From Planosporangium mesophilum (GTDB taxonomy: Bacteria; Actinomycetota; Actinomycetes; Mycobacteriales; Micromonosporaceae): a stretch of DNA of 64,000 nucleotides. The stretch is from contig NZ_BOON01000006.1 of the NCBI RefSeq assembly GCF_016863255.1, positions 1-64,000 on the forward strand, given 5' to 3'. Below, piece by piece: positions 1-7,964 of this stretch. Below the pieces are notes generated by a model, which saw only the letters and a list, made by a program, of their open reading frames with translations, made no database searches and was not told the origin of the DNA. Both the position numbers and the translations under genes were made by a program. Each line of letters starts with the position of its first letter. Positions within the stretch are counted from its first letter, which is position 1.

Positions 1-1195
1 CGGGACGGTCGGCCGGTTCGGCGGCCGGGGCCGCCTTCGCGGGCGGGGTCGTCTTCTCGGGTGTGGCCACCTTCGCAGGCGCCGCAGCGGGCTTTGAAAC
101 GGGCACCGGAGCGGGCGCCGCAGCGGGCGGCTCCACGGGCTTTGAAACGGGCGCCGGAACGGGTGCCGACGCGGAGACCGTCGCCGGCGGAGCGGAGGGC
201 GCCGGATCCGCCGCGGACGGCGCCGGCGCGGAGGCGGCCGGCGGCACGGGCGGCTCTGCAGCCGGCGGCACGGGCGGCTCGGCAGCCAGCGGCACGGGCG
301 GCGACACCGGTTCGGCCTTCGGCGGGCGCGCCTGGCTCCGGCGGGGTTTGGGTACCAGCCACATCCGGGAGGCGAAACCGCCGCCGGCGGCCCGGCGCAG
401 CAGCCGCTCGGCCTCCTCGGCGTCGATACGGCTCTCCGGATCCTTGCGCAGCAGTCCATTCAGGACAGACTTCAGCGGGCCCGCGTTACGCGCCGGCGGC
501 GGCTCCTCCGTCACCAGCGCGGTCAGCGTCTCGATCGCTGACGACCGCTGGTAGGGCGAGCTGCCCTCGACGGCCGCGTACAGCGTCGCGCCCAGCGACC
601 ACAGGTCCGACTCCGGCCCGGTGATGCCCTGGCGGGCCCGCTCGGGCGCGATGTACGCCGGCGAGCCGAGCACCATGCCCGGTCTCGTCACCGTCGCGTC
701 ACCGGCCATGGTCGCCAACCCGAAGTCGGTCAGCACCACCCGGCCGTCGTCGGTGAGGAGCACGTTGCTGGGCTTCACGTCACGATGCAGGACGCCGGCC
801 CGGTGGGCGGCGCGCAGCGCGCCGAGCACCTGAAGCCCGATCCGCGCGACCCGGGCGGGCGGCAGTGTGCCGTCCTCGTTGATCACCTCGTGCAGCGACC
901 GCGACGGCACGTACTCCATCACGATCCACGGATGCATATCGGTGCGCACGACGTCGTAGACGCGGACGACGCTGGGGTGGTTGAGCCGCGCGGCCGCGCG
1001 GGCCTCGCGCAACGTACGCCGGCGCATCTCGTCGCGTTCCTGCGCGGTCAGCCCCTCCGGCGGGACGACCTCCTTGATGGCGACGTCGCGGTGCAGCACC
1101 TCGTCACGCGCGAGCCAGACCCGACCCATGCCGCCCTGACCGAGCGACCGGACAAGCCGGTACCGCTCGGCTAGTAGAGGTTGCGTGACCGACAT
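1..1195 (-). CDS. Serine/threonine protein kinase, C-terminus beyond left edge
   Basis: Hanks-type Ser/Thr protein kinase read leftward from an ATG at 1195; the reading frame is still open at base 1, so the 3' end is missing (about 398 codons visible). Seen: glycine loop GQGGMG at residues 19-24, ATP-binding Lys41 in VAIKEV, catalytic loop HRDVKPSN at 137-144, DFG at 157-159 and an APE-like PERA segment. After the kinase domain (about residue 270) follows a long Pro/Ala/Val linker rich in PPVPPAAEP-type repeats, usual before a membrane segment in actinobacterial kinases, but no membrane segment is reached here. The kinase domain is close to that of the kinase at 24310-26382. The next gene on this strand ends 64 bp upstream. 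Substrates cannot be read from sequence. Confidence 0.93.
   Translation of the reverse strand, partial: MSVTQPLLAERYRLVRSLGQGGMGRVWLARDEVLHRDVAIKEVVPPEGLTAQERDEMRRRTLREARAAARLNHPSVVRVYDVVRTDMHPWIVMEYVPSRSLHEVINEDGTLPPARVARIGLQVLGALRAAHRAGVLHRDVKPSNVLLTDDGRVVLTDFGLATMAGDATVTRPGMVLGSPAYIAPERARQGITGPESDLWSLGATLYAAVEGSSPYQRSSAIETLTALVTEEPPPARNAGPLKSVLNGLLRKDPESRIDAEEAERLLRRAAGGGFASRMWLVPKPRRSQARPPKAEPVSPPVPLAAEPPVPPAAEPPVPPAASAPAPSAADPAPSAPPATVSASAPVPAPVSKPVEPPAAAPAPVPVSKPAAAPAKVATPEKTTPPAKAAPAAEPADRP
234..305. repeat. Three in-frame 24-bp tandem repeats in the kinase linker
   Basis: Three consecutive 24-bp units (234-257, 258-281, 282-305) differ at only a few bases and encode an eight-residue Pro/Ala/Glu unit in the linker of the kinase gene. 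A second pair of near-identical segments lies at about 87-120 and 138-170. They keep the frame, so they expand a disordered linker rather than break the gene. Confidence 0.8.
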
Positions 1196-1259
1196 CCCGA
1201 GGAAGATACCCGGTTTCGACCAAAGGCATGCGTCACCGTCACCGGCGCGGCTGACTGCG

Positions 1260-3458
1260 TCACACGGACCGGCGACGCAGAAGTACCCCGATAAGAATGA
1301 TTCCACCTAATACGAAGACCCCACTACCGACCAATATGATCGGCAACAGGCCGCGAATCTCCTCCAGGTACGTGCTGCCGGCCACCACCGCCAGCGGGGC
1401 GCTGAACTCGTCGGTCACGGTGACGCCGTACTCCGGCACGTCGCGGGTCACGCCCACGGGGGACGGCAACTCCGACGGTTCGCCTCCGGAGGCCGGTTCC
1501 CGCAGGGCGGAGGCCTTCACCGTGCTGGTACGCGCGGCGCCGGTCGCGGGCTGGCTGACCACGCAGTCGGTGGGCTCCAGGAACGCGAGCGGCTCCGGCA
1601 GGTTCGCCGGCCCGTCCGCGGCCGGGTCGAGCACCACCCGCCCGCCCGATCCGTCCGCACAGGACACCTCTACGACGGCCGGCTCCTGGCGACCCGACCG
1701 CGCACCGGTCGCCCGCAGCGTCACCCGCAGGCGCGTGGTCGGCTCCGGCCGGTACGAGGCGGTGCACGTCGGCTCCGGACCGCCTGGCGTGAGCGAGACG
1801 CGCACGGTACCGTCGGCCACCGCCTCGGCGGCGGAGTCACAGCTCAGCGAGGCCAGCCGCCACGCGGTCGTGAGCGTGGACCGGGGCGGCACCGCGGTGA
1901 GCAGGTAGCCGCCGAACCCCGGATCCCGGGGTACGTCCCCGGCGGCGGCCGCCGGTACCCCGTACCCGGTGGTGTTGGCCGCCGCCCACCAGCCGCCGCC
2001 CACGCTGTCGACCGGGACCACCGCGAAGGCCGCGCCCGCGACGCCGTCGGCGGTGACGACCGCGAGTCGCAGCGCCGGCGCCTTGCGGGCCAGCCGCAAC
2101 ACGCACTCCAGCCCGACGCCGGCCACCAGGTCGACCTTGACGGTCATCGCATCCACGCCGACCGTGGCGCCGTTACAGAGCGCTCCCGCTACCGTCCACT
2201 GTGGCGCCTGCGCCGGCGGCGGCGTGACGGTCACGGTGTAGCGGCCGGGGGGCAGCGCGGTGAGGTCGGCGCCGCTCGCCGACACCGCCGTGCCGTCGGC
2301 GTCGGTCGTGGCCGTGAGGTTCTGCCGGGTGGACCCGCCGACGACGGCGAGCCCGAACGCGCCACCCGCTCCGGCACCGAAGAGCTTCAGGCTCAGGCCG
2401 CGCGGCAGCGCCGGTGGCTCCATCGAGTACGTGCAGAGCACGGTGTCACCGGCCGCGAGCGCCACCGACGCCGTGGCGGTGGCCGCGTCCACCGACGACC
2501 TGCTCGCCGCCGACCGTCCGTCCGATCGGCTGGCGCCGCAGGTGACCCCGGCCACCCGCCAGCCGGCCGGCACCCGGGGCGTCACCTGGTACGACGCGGG
2601 CGGCCGGGTGAACGACGCCTCGACCGGTTCGCCGGAGCCGGCCAGTGAGAACTGCCCGTCGGTGGCGTTGGTCAGCCCGGACACGAACGGCACCGGCTGG
2701 GGGTAACCGACCGGCCGGGTGGTGCGCATCCGCACCGTGACGGTGCCGCCCGCGGCGGCGCCCTTGACGTAGTACGCGTAACAGAAGACGTGCCGGACTC
2801 CGGACGGGAACGACAACCACTGGAGATTGCCGGCGGTCCGCCCGTCGACGGCGCAGCGCAGGGCGCCGAACCCGGACCCGTCGCCGACCGGCCGGTCGGG
2901 CGTGCCGCCCTGTACCCACAGTTGGCGCCGGGCCGCCAGGGCGATCTGCTCGTCACTGAGCGCGACGGTGACCCCACCGGCCAGCAAGCCGCCGGTGTCC
3001 CGGCCGGTCGGGTCCAGCCGGGGCGTCCAGTCCCTGGTCGGCGGTGTCGTGAACGGCCGCCCGGTCACCGTCGAGTACCGGCCCTTGCGCTCATGCGCCG
3101 AGCCCAGGGTGAACCGCCAGCCGGGCAGGTCGGCGCAGCCGCTGTCGATGCCGTCCTCGACGCTGGGATCGACCGGCTGACCGGCCCGGTACGGGCTGTC
3201 GCGCCCGGGCCTGCTCAGGGTCTCCCCGGCGTCGCCCCGGCTGAGCATCTCCCCCACGTCACCGCGGGCCCGGCCCACGGCCACCTCGGCGTAGGAGCCA
3301 CAGGAGCGGGCCGCGAAGGTCACCTGGTACCGGGTCGCCGCCGACGACGAGTAGGGGGTCGTGTCCCCGGCGCGCGCCGGGCGCACCGGAACGGCGACCA
3401 GGGCGCCCAGCAGGCCGCCGACGACGACGGCGAGCAGCATGGGCGCCCTGCTCCGCAT
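1260..3458 (-). CDS. Secreted, C-terminally membrane-anchored protein of unknown function
   Basis: About 732 residues. I start it at the ATG at 3458 because the next residues form a clean signal peptide (MRSRAP, a hydrophobic Leu/Val/Gly core, then a PARA-G cleavage-like site); an in-frame ATG at 3530 would put 24 polar residues in front of it. The body is Thr/Val/Pro-rich with scattered Cys pairs and several segments of the form PPGRYTVTVTPP that look like beta-sandwich (prealbumin- or SpaA-like) repeats. Residues about 695-725 are a membrane helix followed by RRRS, with no LPXTG motif. Tandem GDxGExLSR units occur near residues 65-80. I do not recognise the family. It is divergent from accE, whose start is 85 bp away. 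Confidence 0.8.
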   Translation of the reverse strand: MRSRAPMLLAVVVGGLLGALVAVPVRPARAGDTTPYSSSAATRYQVTFAARSCGSYAEVAVGRARGDVGEMLSRGDAGETLSRPGRDSPYRAGQPVDPSVEDGIDSGCADLPGWRFTLGSAHERKGRYSTVTGRPFTTPPTRDWTPRLDPTGRDTGGLLAGGVTVALSDEQIALAARRQLWVQGGTPDRPVGDGSGFGALRCAVDGRTAGNLQWLSFPSGVRHVFCYAYYVKGAAAGGTVTVRMRTTRPVGYPQPVPFVSGLTNATDGQFSLAGSGEPVEASFTRPPASYQVTPRVPAGWRVAGVTCGASRSDGRSAASRSSVDAATATASVALAAGDTVLCTYSMEPPALPRGLSLKLFGAGAGGAFGLAVVGGSTRQNLTATTDADGTAVSASGADLTALPPGRYTVTVTPPPAQAPQWTVAGALCNGATVGVDAMTVKVDLVAGVGLECVLRLARKAPALRLAVVTADGVAGAAFAVVPVDSVGGGWWAAANTTGYGVPAAAAGDVPRDPGFGGYLLTAVPPRSTLTTAWRLASLSCDSAAEAVADGTVRVSLTPGGPEPTCTASYRPEPTTRLRVTLRATGARSGRQEPAVVEVSCADGSGGRVVLDPAADGPANLPEPLAFLEPTDCVVSQPATGAARTSTVKASALREPASGGEPSELPSPVGVTRDVPEYGVTVTDEFSAPLAVVAGSTYLEEIRGLLPIILVGSGVFVLGGIILIGVLLRRRSV

Positions 3459-3543
3459 CAGGTTGAATGCCTCGATAAGGTCGAGTATGCGCGTCCGCGG
3501 CCCATCGGGGGCCGTGCCACGCGAACACATTTCGGGAGGTCAG

Positions 3544-3753
3544 GTGGCCGACGAGACGACTCCGGCGATTCGGGTGGTGCGCGGGACCCCGACGCCTGAG
3601 GAACTGGCGGCGCTGGTGGGCGTGCTGCTGCGACGCCCCGCCGCGGTACCGGAAGCACCGGCGACCCGGTCCCGGTGGCGCGCGAGCGCGCTGCCCGGCG
3701 TACCGCTGCGTTCGGGCCCCGGTGCGTGGCGCGCCTCCGGGCTGCCTGCCTGA
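3544..3753 (+). CDS. accE: Acyl-CoA carboxylase epsilon subunit
   Basis: A 69-residue protein starting with GTG at 3544 behind a GGGAGG ribosome site (3534-3539). Its core, IRVVRGTPTPEELAALVGVL, is the signature of the small epsilon subunit of actinobacterial acetyl/propionyl-CoA carboxylases, which binds and stimulates the beta (carboxyltransferase) subunit. The remainder is a short basic, Trp-containing tail (RWRASALPG). In related genomes this gene normally follows accD/pccB and precedes maf and the alpha subunit. Here maf and alpha are downstream, but the upstream neighbour is an unrelated divergent surface-protein gene, so the beta subunit must lie elsewhere. The longer open frame upstream has no ribosome site and is not used. 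Confidence 0.85.
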   Translation: MADETTPAIRVVRGTPTPEELAALVGVLLRRPAAVPEAPATRSRWRASALPGVPLRSGPGAWRASGLPA

Positions 3754-3759
3754 ATCTAT

Positions 3760-3817
3760 GCAAAGTGTCACATATTGCGACCTCGCACGTCCGCGAAGCC
3801 GCAAAGAGTGACACTCT
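3760..3817. promoter_or_regulatory. Two related palindromic operator-like sites upstream of the NCS2 permease
   Basis: AGAGTGACACTCT (3805-3817) is a perfect 13-bp palindrome. AGTGTCAC (3764-3771) is the exact inverse of GTGACACT (3808-3815) and lies in a wider imperfect palindrome framed by GCAA...TTGC (3760-3778). Both are preceded by GCAAAG. The pair sits between accE and the permease start at 3901 and resembles a repressor or activator site pair. The regulator is unknown. Confidence 0.45.
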
Positions 3818-3900
3818 GCGCGGATCTCGGGATGGCCCTGCTGACACGCGGCCGCGAACAGCCGCTACGCTGCCGCGCAGCATAGTGCGGAGGCGGCAGG

Positions 3901-5250
3901 ATGATCGACTTGAACTGGCGGTTGCATGGCGACGGGCGGCACATCCGCCCCGGTGAGGTGGTCGCCCCCGACGAGCGGCTGAGCTGGCCACGCACGATCG
4001 GCATCGGCGCGCAGCACGTGCTCGCCATGTTCGGCGCGACGTTCCTGGTCCCCCTGCTCACCGGCTTCCCGCCGGCGACGACGCTGTTCTTCTCCGGTAT
4101 CGGGACCATCCTCTTCCTGCTGATCACCCGGAACAAGCTGCCCAGCTACCTCGGATCCAGCTTCGCGTTCATCGCACCGGTGGTCGCGGCGACGACCGCG
4201 CACGGCAAGGCGACGGCGCTCGGCGGCATCGTGGTGACCGGCCTGCTCTTCGCGGTGGTCGGCCTCATCGTGCACAAGGCCGGTACGGGCTGGATCGAGT
4301 GGCTCATGCCCCCGGTCGTCACCGGCGCGATCGTCGCGCTGATCGGGCTCAACCTGGCTCCGGTCGCCAAGTCCAACTTCGTCAAGCAGCCGGTCACCGC
4401 GCTGGTGACGCTCGTGGTGATCCTGCTGGTCACGGTCGTCTTCTCAGGGCTCCTGGGGCGGTTGTCGATCCTGGTCGGCGTGATCGCCGGGTACCTCGCC
4501 GCGGCGATCCAGGGCCAGCTCGACTTCACGGCCGTACGCAAGGCGGCCTGGGTGGGCCTGCCCGACTTCACCGCCCCGAGCTTCGACCTCGGCGTGATCG
4601 TCCTGTTCGTGCCCGTCGTCCTGGTGCTGATCGCGGAGAACGTGGGTCACGTCAAGGCGGTGGCGTCGATGACCGGGCGGCCGCTGGACCACCTGATCGG
4701 CCGCGCGTTCGTCGGTGACGGCCTCGCCACCGCGCTTGCCGGGGCCGGCGGCGGCTCGGGTACCACCACGTACGCGGAGAACATCGGCGTCATGGCGGCG
4801 ACCCGGGTGTACTCCACCGCGGCGTACTGGGTGGCCGGCATGGTCGCCTTGCTGCTCGGGCTCTCCCCGAAGTTCGGGGCGCTCATCAACACGATCCCGC
4901 CCGGCGTGCTGGGCGGCGCGACGGTGGTCCTGTACGGCCTGATCGGCGTGCTCGGCGCGCGCATCTGGGTACAGGCGCGGGTCGACTTCACCAATCCGGC
5001 CAACCTGATGACGGCGGCCGTCGCGCTGATCATCGGTATCGCCGACTTCGCATGGAAGATCGGCAACCTGATGTTCAACGGCATCGCGCTCGGCTCGGTC
5101 GCCGCGGTCGTCGTCTACCACGTGATGCGCCAGATCGGCATCCGCCGCGGCACGGTGTCGCCGGTCGGCAGCCTGCCCGAGGCGACGCAGCCGGCACCGG
5201 CCGCGACCACCGGCAAGCGCGGCCCGTCCCGTCGGCGCCGTCGCCCGTAA
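3901..5250 (+). CDS. Uracil-xanthine permease family transporter (NCS2)
   Basis: 449-residue polytopic membrane protein, typical in length for NCS2/UraA proton symporters of nucleobases. Visible family motifs are GSSFAFI at residues 85-91, AENVGH with Glu246, and TTYAENIGVMAATRVYS with Glu293; in UraA the two corresponding glutamates contact uracil and carry proton coupling. The second motif matches the uracil-type rather than the xanthine/urate-type signature, so uracil is the likeliest substrate (inference). ATG at 3901 follows a GGAGG site at 3889-3893. The C-terminal tail is a basic stretch (SRRRRRP). Palindromic sites at 3760-3817 may control it. Uracil phosphoribosyltransferase, which would use the imported base, is at 28265-28897. 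Confidence 0.9.
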   Translation: MIDLNWRLHGDGRHIRPGEVVAPDERLSWPRTIGIGAQHVLAMFGATFLVPLLTGFPPATTLFFSGIGTILFLLITRNKLPSYLGSSFAFIAPVVAATTAHGKATALGGIVVTGLLFAVVGLIVHKAGTGWIEWLMPPVVTGAIVALIGLNLAPVAKSNFVKQPVTALVTLVVILLVTVVFSGLLGRLSILVGVIAGYLAAAIQGQLDFTAVRKAAWVGLPDFTAPSFDLGVIVLFVPVVLVLIAENVGHVKAVASMTGRPLDHLIGRAFVGDGLATALAGAGGGSGTTTYAENIGVMAATRVYSTAAYWVAGMVALLLGLSPKFGALINTIPPGVLGGATVVLYGLIGVLGARIWVQARVDFTNPANLMTAAVALIIGIADFAWKIGNLMFNGIALGSVAAVVVYHVMRQIGIRRGTVSPVGSLPEATQPAPAATTGKRGPSRRRRRP

Positions 5251-5255
5251 GCCAT

Positions 5256-5303
5256 GATCTTGGACACGTGTGCGACCCGTGGGCCCCATACGTGTCCAAG
5301 ATC
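5256..5303. terminator. Stem-loop downstream of the permease gene
   Basis: GATCTTGGACACGT (5256-5269) is perfectly repeated in inverse at 5290-5303, giving a 14-bp stem with a 20-nt loop six bases after the permease stop codon. There is no U-tract, as is usual for actinobacterial terminators. Confidence 0.65.
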
Positions 5304-5324
5304 CAGGCGAGGAGTATGGACGAC

Positions 5325-5990
5325 ATGACCAGATTGGTACTGGCCTCGCAGAGCCCGGCCCGCCTGCAACTGCTGAAGTCGGCGGGCATCCCGGCCGAGG
5401 TCGTCGTCAGCGGCGTCGACGAGTCGGTGGTTCAGGCGGACGGGCCGGAGGCGCTCAGCGGGATACTCGCCCGACTCAAGGCGGAAGCGGTGGCGGCCCG
5501 ACTCGGCCCCGAAGCGGTGGCGGCCCGGCTCGGCCCCGAAGCGGTCGCGGCCCGGCCCGACTCCGGCCCCGAGCCCGACCGGGTGCTCGTCCTCGGCTGC
5601 GACTCCGTGCTGGCCTTCGACGGTCAGATCCTCGGTAAGCCGACCGACGCCGACGACGCGGTACGCCGGTGGCGGGCCATGCGCGGCCGGTCCGGAGTGC
5701 TGCACACCGGGCACTGCCTCATCGACGCGCGGACCGGCGACAGCGCGGCCGCGGTCGCGTCGACCAAGGTCCACTTTGCCGACCTCACCGACACCGAGAT
5801 CGCCGCGTACGTGGCGACCGGCGAACCCCTGCGCGTCGCGGGCGCGTTCACCATCGACGGGTTCGGCGGCGCTTTCGTCGACCGGATCGAGGGCGACCCG
5901 GGTACGGTCATCGGGCTGTCCCTGCCGCTGCTGCGCCGGATGCTGTCCGAGCTGGGGACCGAGCTGATCAGTCTGTGGCGGGCGGGCTGA
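5325..5990 (+). CDS. maf: Maf family nucleotide pyrophosphatase
   Basis: 221 residues. Maf/YhdE proteins hydrolyse non-canonical or excess nucleoside triphosphates (dTTP/UTP or modified bases) to monophosphates, helping to keep the nucleotide pool clean. Seen: N-terminal LASQSPARLQLLKSAGI, the GCDSV motif, GKP followed by a Trp-Arg-Met helix, and the C-terminal FTIDGFGGAFVDRIEGDPG motif. I use ATG 5325, ten bases after GAGGAG; the ATG at 5316 is almost on top of that ribosome site. An in-frame repeat (5484-5570) inserts EAVAARLGP units just before the catalytic Asp motif. maf commonly sits beside carboxylase subunit genes in actinobacteria, as here. Confidence 0.92.
   Translation: MTRLVLASQSPARLQLLKSAGIPAEVVVSGVDESVVQADGPEALSGILARLKAEAVAARLGPEAVAARLGPEAVAARPDSGPEPDRVLVLGCDSVLAFDGQILGKPTDADDAVRRWRAMRGRSGVLHTGHCLIDARTGDSAAAVASTKVHFADLTDTEIAAYVATGEPLRVAGAFTIDGFGGAFVDRIEGDPGTVIGLSLPLLRRMLSELGTELISLWRAG
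5484..5570. repeat. 27-bp tandem repeat inside maf
   Basis: Units at 5484-5510 and 5511-5537 differ by one base; a third, divergent copy runs to about 5570. Each encodes EAVAARLGP and keeps the reading frame, lengthening a helix/loop ahead of the GCDSV motif. Confidence 0.85.
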
Positions 5991-5991
5991 C

Positions 5992-7173
5992 TCAGTCCAG
6001 GGTCGGCGCGAGCGCGGGCTGCGCGGCCGCTACCCGGTTCCGCAGCGTCACGATGGCCAGCGCCGACATCGCCAGGAACGCCGGTACCAGCAGGAACGCC
6101 AGGTGCGGGCCGACCCGGTCGGCGACCGACCCGAGCGCGAACGGGGCCACCCCGAAGGACACCCCCACCGCGTACGAGGTGCGCGACGCCGCCAGGTCGG
6201 GCTGGCCGCCCGAGTGCTGGACCGCGAGCGCCATGCCCAGCGGGTACAGCAGCGCGATGCCCAGGCCGGTGACGACCAGCCCGGTCAGCGCCAGCCACGG
6301 AGCGGTCGCCGGCCAGAAGATCGCGAAGCCGACGGCGCTGAGCGCGAGCGCGCCGAGCATGACGGCGGCGCCGGGCAGGCGCGCCACCAGCCGGCTGCCG
6401 ACGAGCCGACCCACGAACATGCCGCCGAGCAGGGTCGAGACCGCGGCCGTCGCGCCGGCCGGGCTGACGTGCGCATGGGTACGCAGGACGTCCGCCACCC
6501 AGAGGTTGAGGCAGACCTCCACCGAGCCGGTGGCGAGCAGGCTCGCCCACACCAGCCAGAACCGCCCCGGCAGCCGGCCGGTCGCCGGGGAGTCCTGGAG
6601 CTGGACCGCCGGTAGGCGTACCCGGGTCAGCAACGCGAACGCGGCGATCGCGACGACCACGGCGACCACGGCGGCGATCCCGGGCCGCCAGCCCAGGCCG
6701 GCCGCGACGCTCGAGCCGACGATGAGCGGGGCGACCACACCGATCGCGGCGGCACCGGCGTTGGCCTCGCTGATGGCGGCCGGGCCGCCCGGACCGTGAT
6801 GGTCGGCGAGCGCGGCGGTGACGCCGTTGACGACCAGACCGCCGGCCGTCGACGCGAGAGCCGCCCAGGACAGGGTCGCCGGCAGGGCGTGCGACAGCAG
6901 CAGTCCGGCCGCGGAGACGCAGACACCGAGCAGGCCGCCCCAGATCACGGCGGCGCGGCCGAACCGGCGTACCAGCGGCGGTAGCAGCGCGCCACTGATC
7001 AGGCCCCCGAGCGCGAACGCGACGCCGTGCAGGCTCGCGACCGCCCTGCTGGTGTGCTGCTCGTCGCGCAGCAGCGGTACCACCGGGCTGAAGCCGTACA
7101 GAAAATAGGCCCACGCGGCCAGCTGTGCGTAGGTCAACCAGGTCAGGCGATCACGGACCAGCACACGGGGCAC
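5992..7173 (-). CDS. Major facilitator superfamily transporter
   Basis: 393 residues with about twelve hydrophobic segments, consistent with an MFS permease of the drug/sugar exporter class. It begins MPRVLVRDRLTWLTY and contains an early LRDEQ loop and an inter-domain basic loop. The substrate is not evident; there is no linked enzyme or regulator gene to suggest one. The stop codon lies one base from the maf stop codon, so the two genes converge with no room for a dedicated terminator. The C-terminal half is rich in Ala/Gly/Leu with no recognised soluble domain. Confidence 0.85.
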   Translation of the reverse strand: MPRVLVRDRLTWLTYAQLAAWAYFLYGFSPVVPLLRDEQHTSRAVASLHGVAFALGGLISGALLPPLVRRFGRAAVIWGGLLGVCVSAAGLLLSHALPATLSWAALASTAGGLVVNGVTAALADHHGPGGPAAISEANAGAAAIGVVAPLIVGSSVAAGLGWRPGIAAVVAVVVAIAAFALLTRVRLPAVQLQDSPATGRLPGRFWLVWASLLATGSVEVCLNLWVADVLRTHAHVSPAGATAAVSTLLGGMFVGRLVGSRLVARLPGAAVMLGALALSAVGFAIFWPATAPWLALTGLVVTGLGIALLYPLGMALAVQHSGGQPDLAASRTSYAVGVSFGVAPFALGSVADRVGPHLAFLLVPAFLAMSALAIVTLRNRVAAAQPALAPTLD

Positions 7174-7219
7174 GACCGGAGACGCTAGCCGTCCACGGTC
7201 GTGCCCGGGTCAGCAGGGT

Positions 7220-7963
7220 TCAGCGCACACTGCGGGCGAACGACCGGGCCGCCCAGGCCGCGGCGGCGACCGCCAGTACGGACACGATGACGAGCGCCTT
7301 CCAGACGTTGGCGTTGCCCGGGTCGCCGGCGAACAGCGCCCGGGACGCGTTCACCGCGTACGTGAACGGGTTCCACTCCCCGACGGTCTTCAGCCAGCCG
7401 CTCAGCGGCAGCAGGATCCCGGACAGCAGCAGGATCGGCATGCTGACCGCGTTCATCAGCGGCGCCAGCGCGTCCTCGCTGCGCAACTTGAGCGCCAGCG
7501 CGTAGGACACCGCCGACAGCATCAGCGCGATCAGGGCGAGCAGCGCGAACGCGAGGAACAGATCGCCGGCACGTACCGACAGCCCGAAGGGCAGCGCCAG
7601 TACGGTCAGCAGGGCCGCCTGTACCAGCAGCGTGACCACGTCCCGCAGGGACCGGCCCAGCAGCAGCGCGAGGCGGCTGACCGGGGTCACCCGCATCCGC
7701 TCGATGACGCCCGCCCGCAGCTCGGCGATCAGGCCGAAGCCGACGAACAGCGTGCCGAACATGGCGAGCTGGACCAGCAGGCCGGGCACGAAGAACCGGT
7801 ACGCGTCCTCGGCGCTCATCCGCAGCGCGCCCTTGAGCAGCGGCCCGAACAGCAGCAGGAAGTACAGCGGCTGCATCAACCCGACGATCAACCAGACCGG
7901 GTTGCGCAGCACGAGCGTCATCTGGCGGGTGAACACCATCCAGGTGTCCCGGACGAGTTTCAT
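7220..7963 (-). CDS. ABC-2 type exporter permease (DrrB-like)
   Basis: 247 residues, six predicted membrane segments of the ABC-2 family, beginning MKLVRDTWMVFTRQMTLVLRN, which is the standard opening of daunorubicin-resistance DrrB-type permeases. Its ATG at 7963 lies one base after the stop codon of the ATPase gene, so the two are translationally coupled. A longer open frame extends to 8110 but lies inside the ATPase gene and is not needed. Together with the ATPase it should export a hydrophobic compound; the substrate is unknown. No biosynthetic cluster is adjacent. Confidence 0.9.
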   Translation of the reverse strand: MKLVRDTWMVFTRQMTLVLRNPVWLIVGLMQPLYFLLLFGPLLKGALRMSAEDAYRFFVPGLLVQLAMFGTLFVGFGLIAELRAGVIERMRVTPVSRLALLLGRSLRDVVTLLVQAALLTVLALPFGLSVRAGDLFLAFALLALIALMLSAVSYALALKLRSEDALAPLMNAVSMPILLLSGILLPLSGWLKTVGEWNPFTYAVNASRALFAGDPGNANVWKALVIVSVLAVAAAAWAARSFARSVR

Positions 7964-7964
7964 C

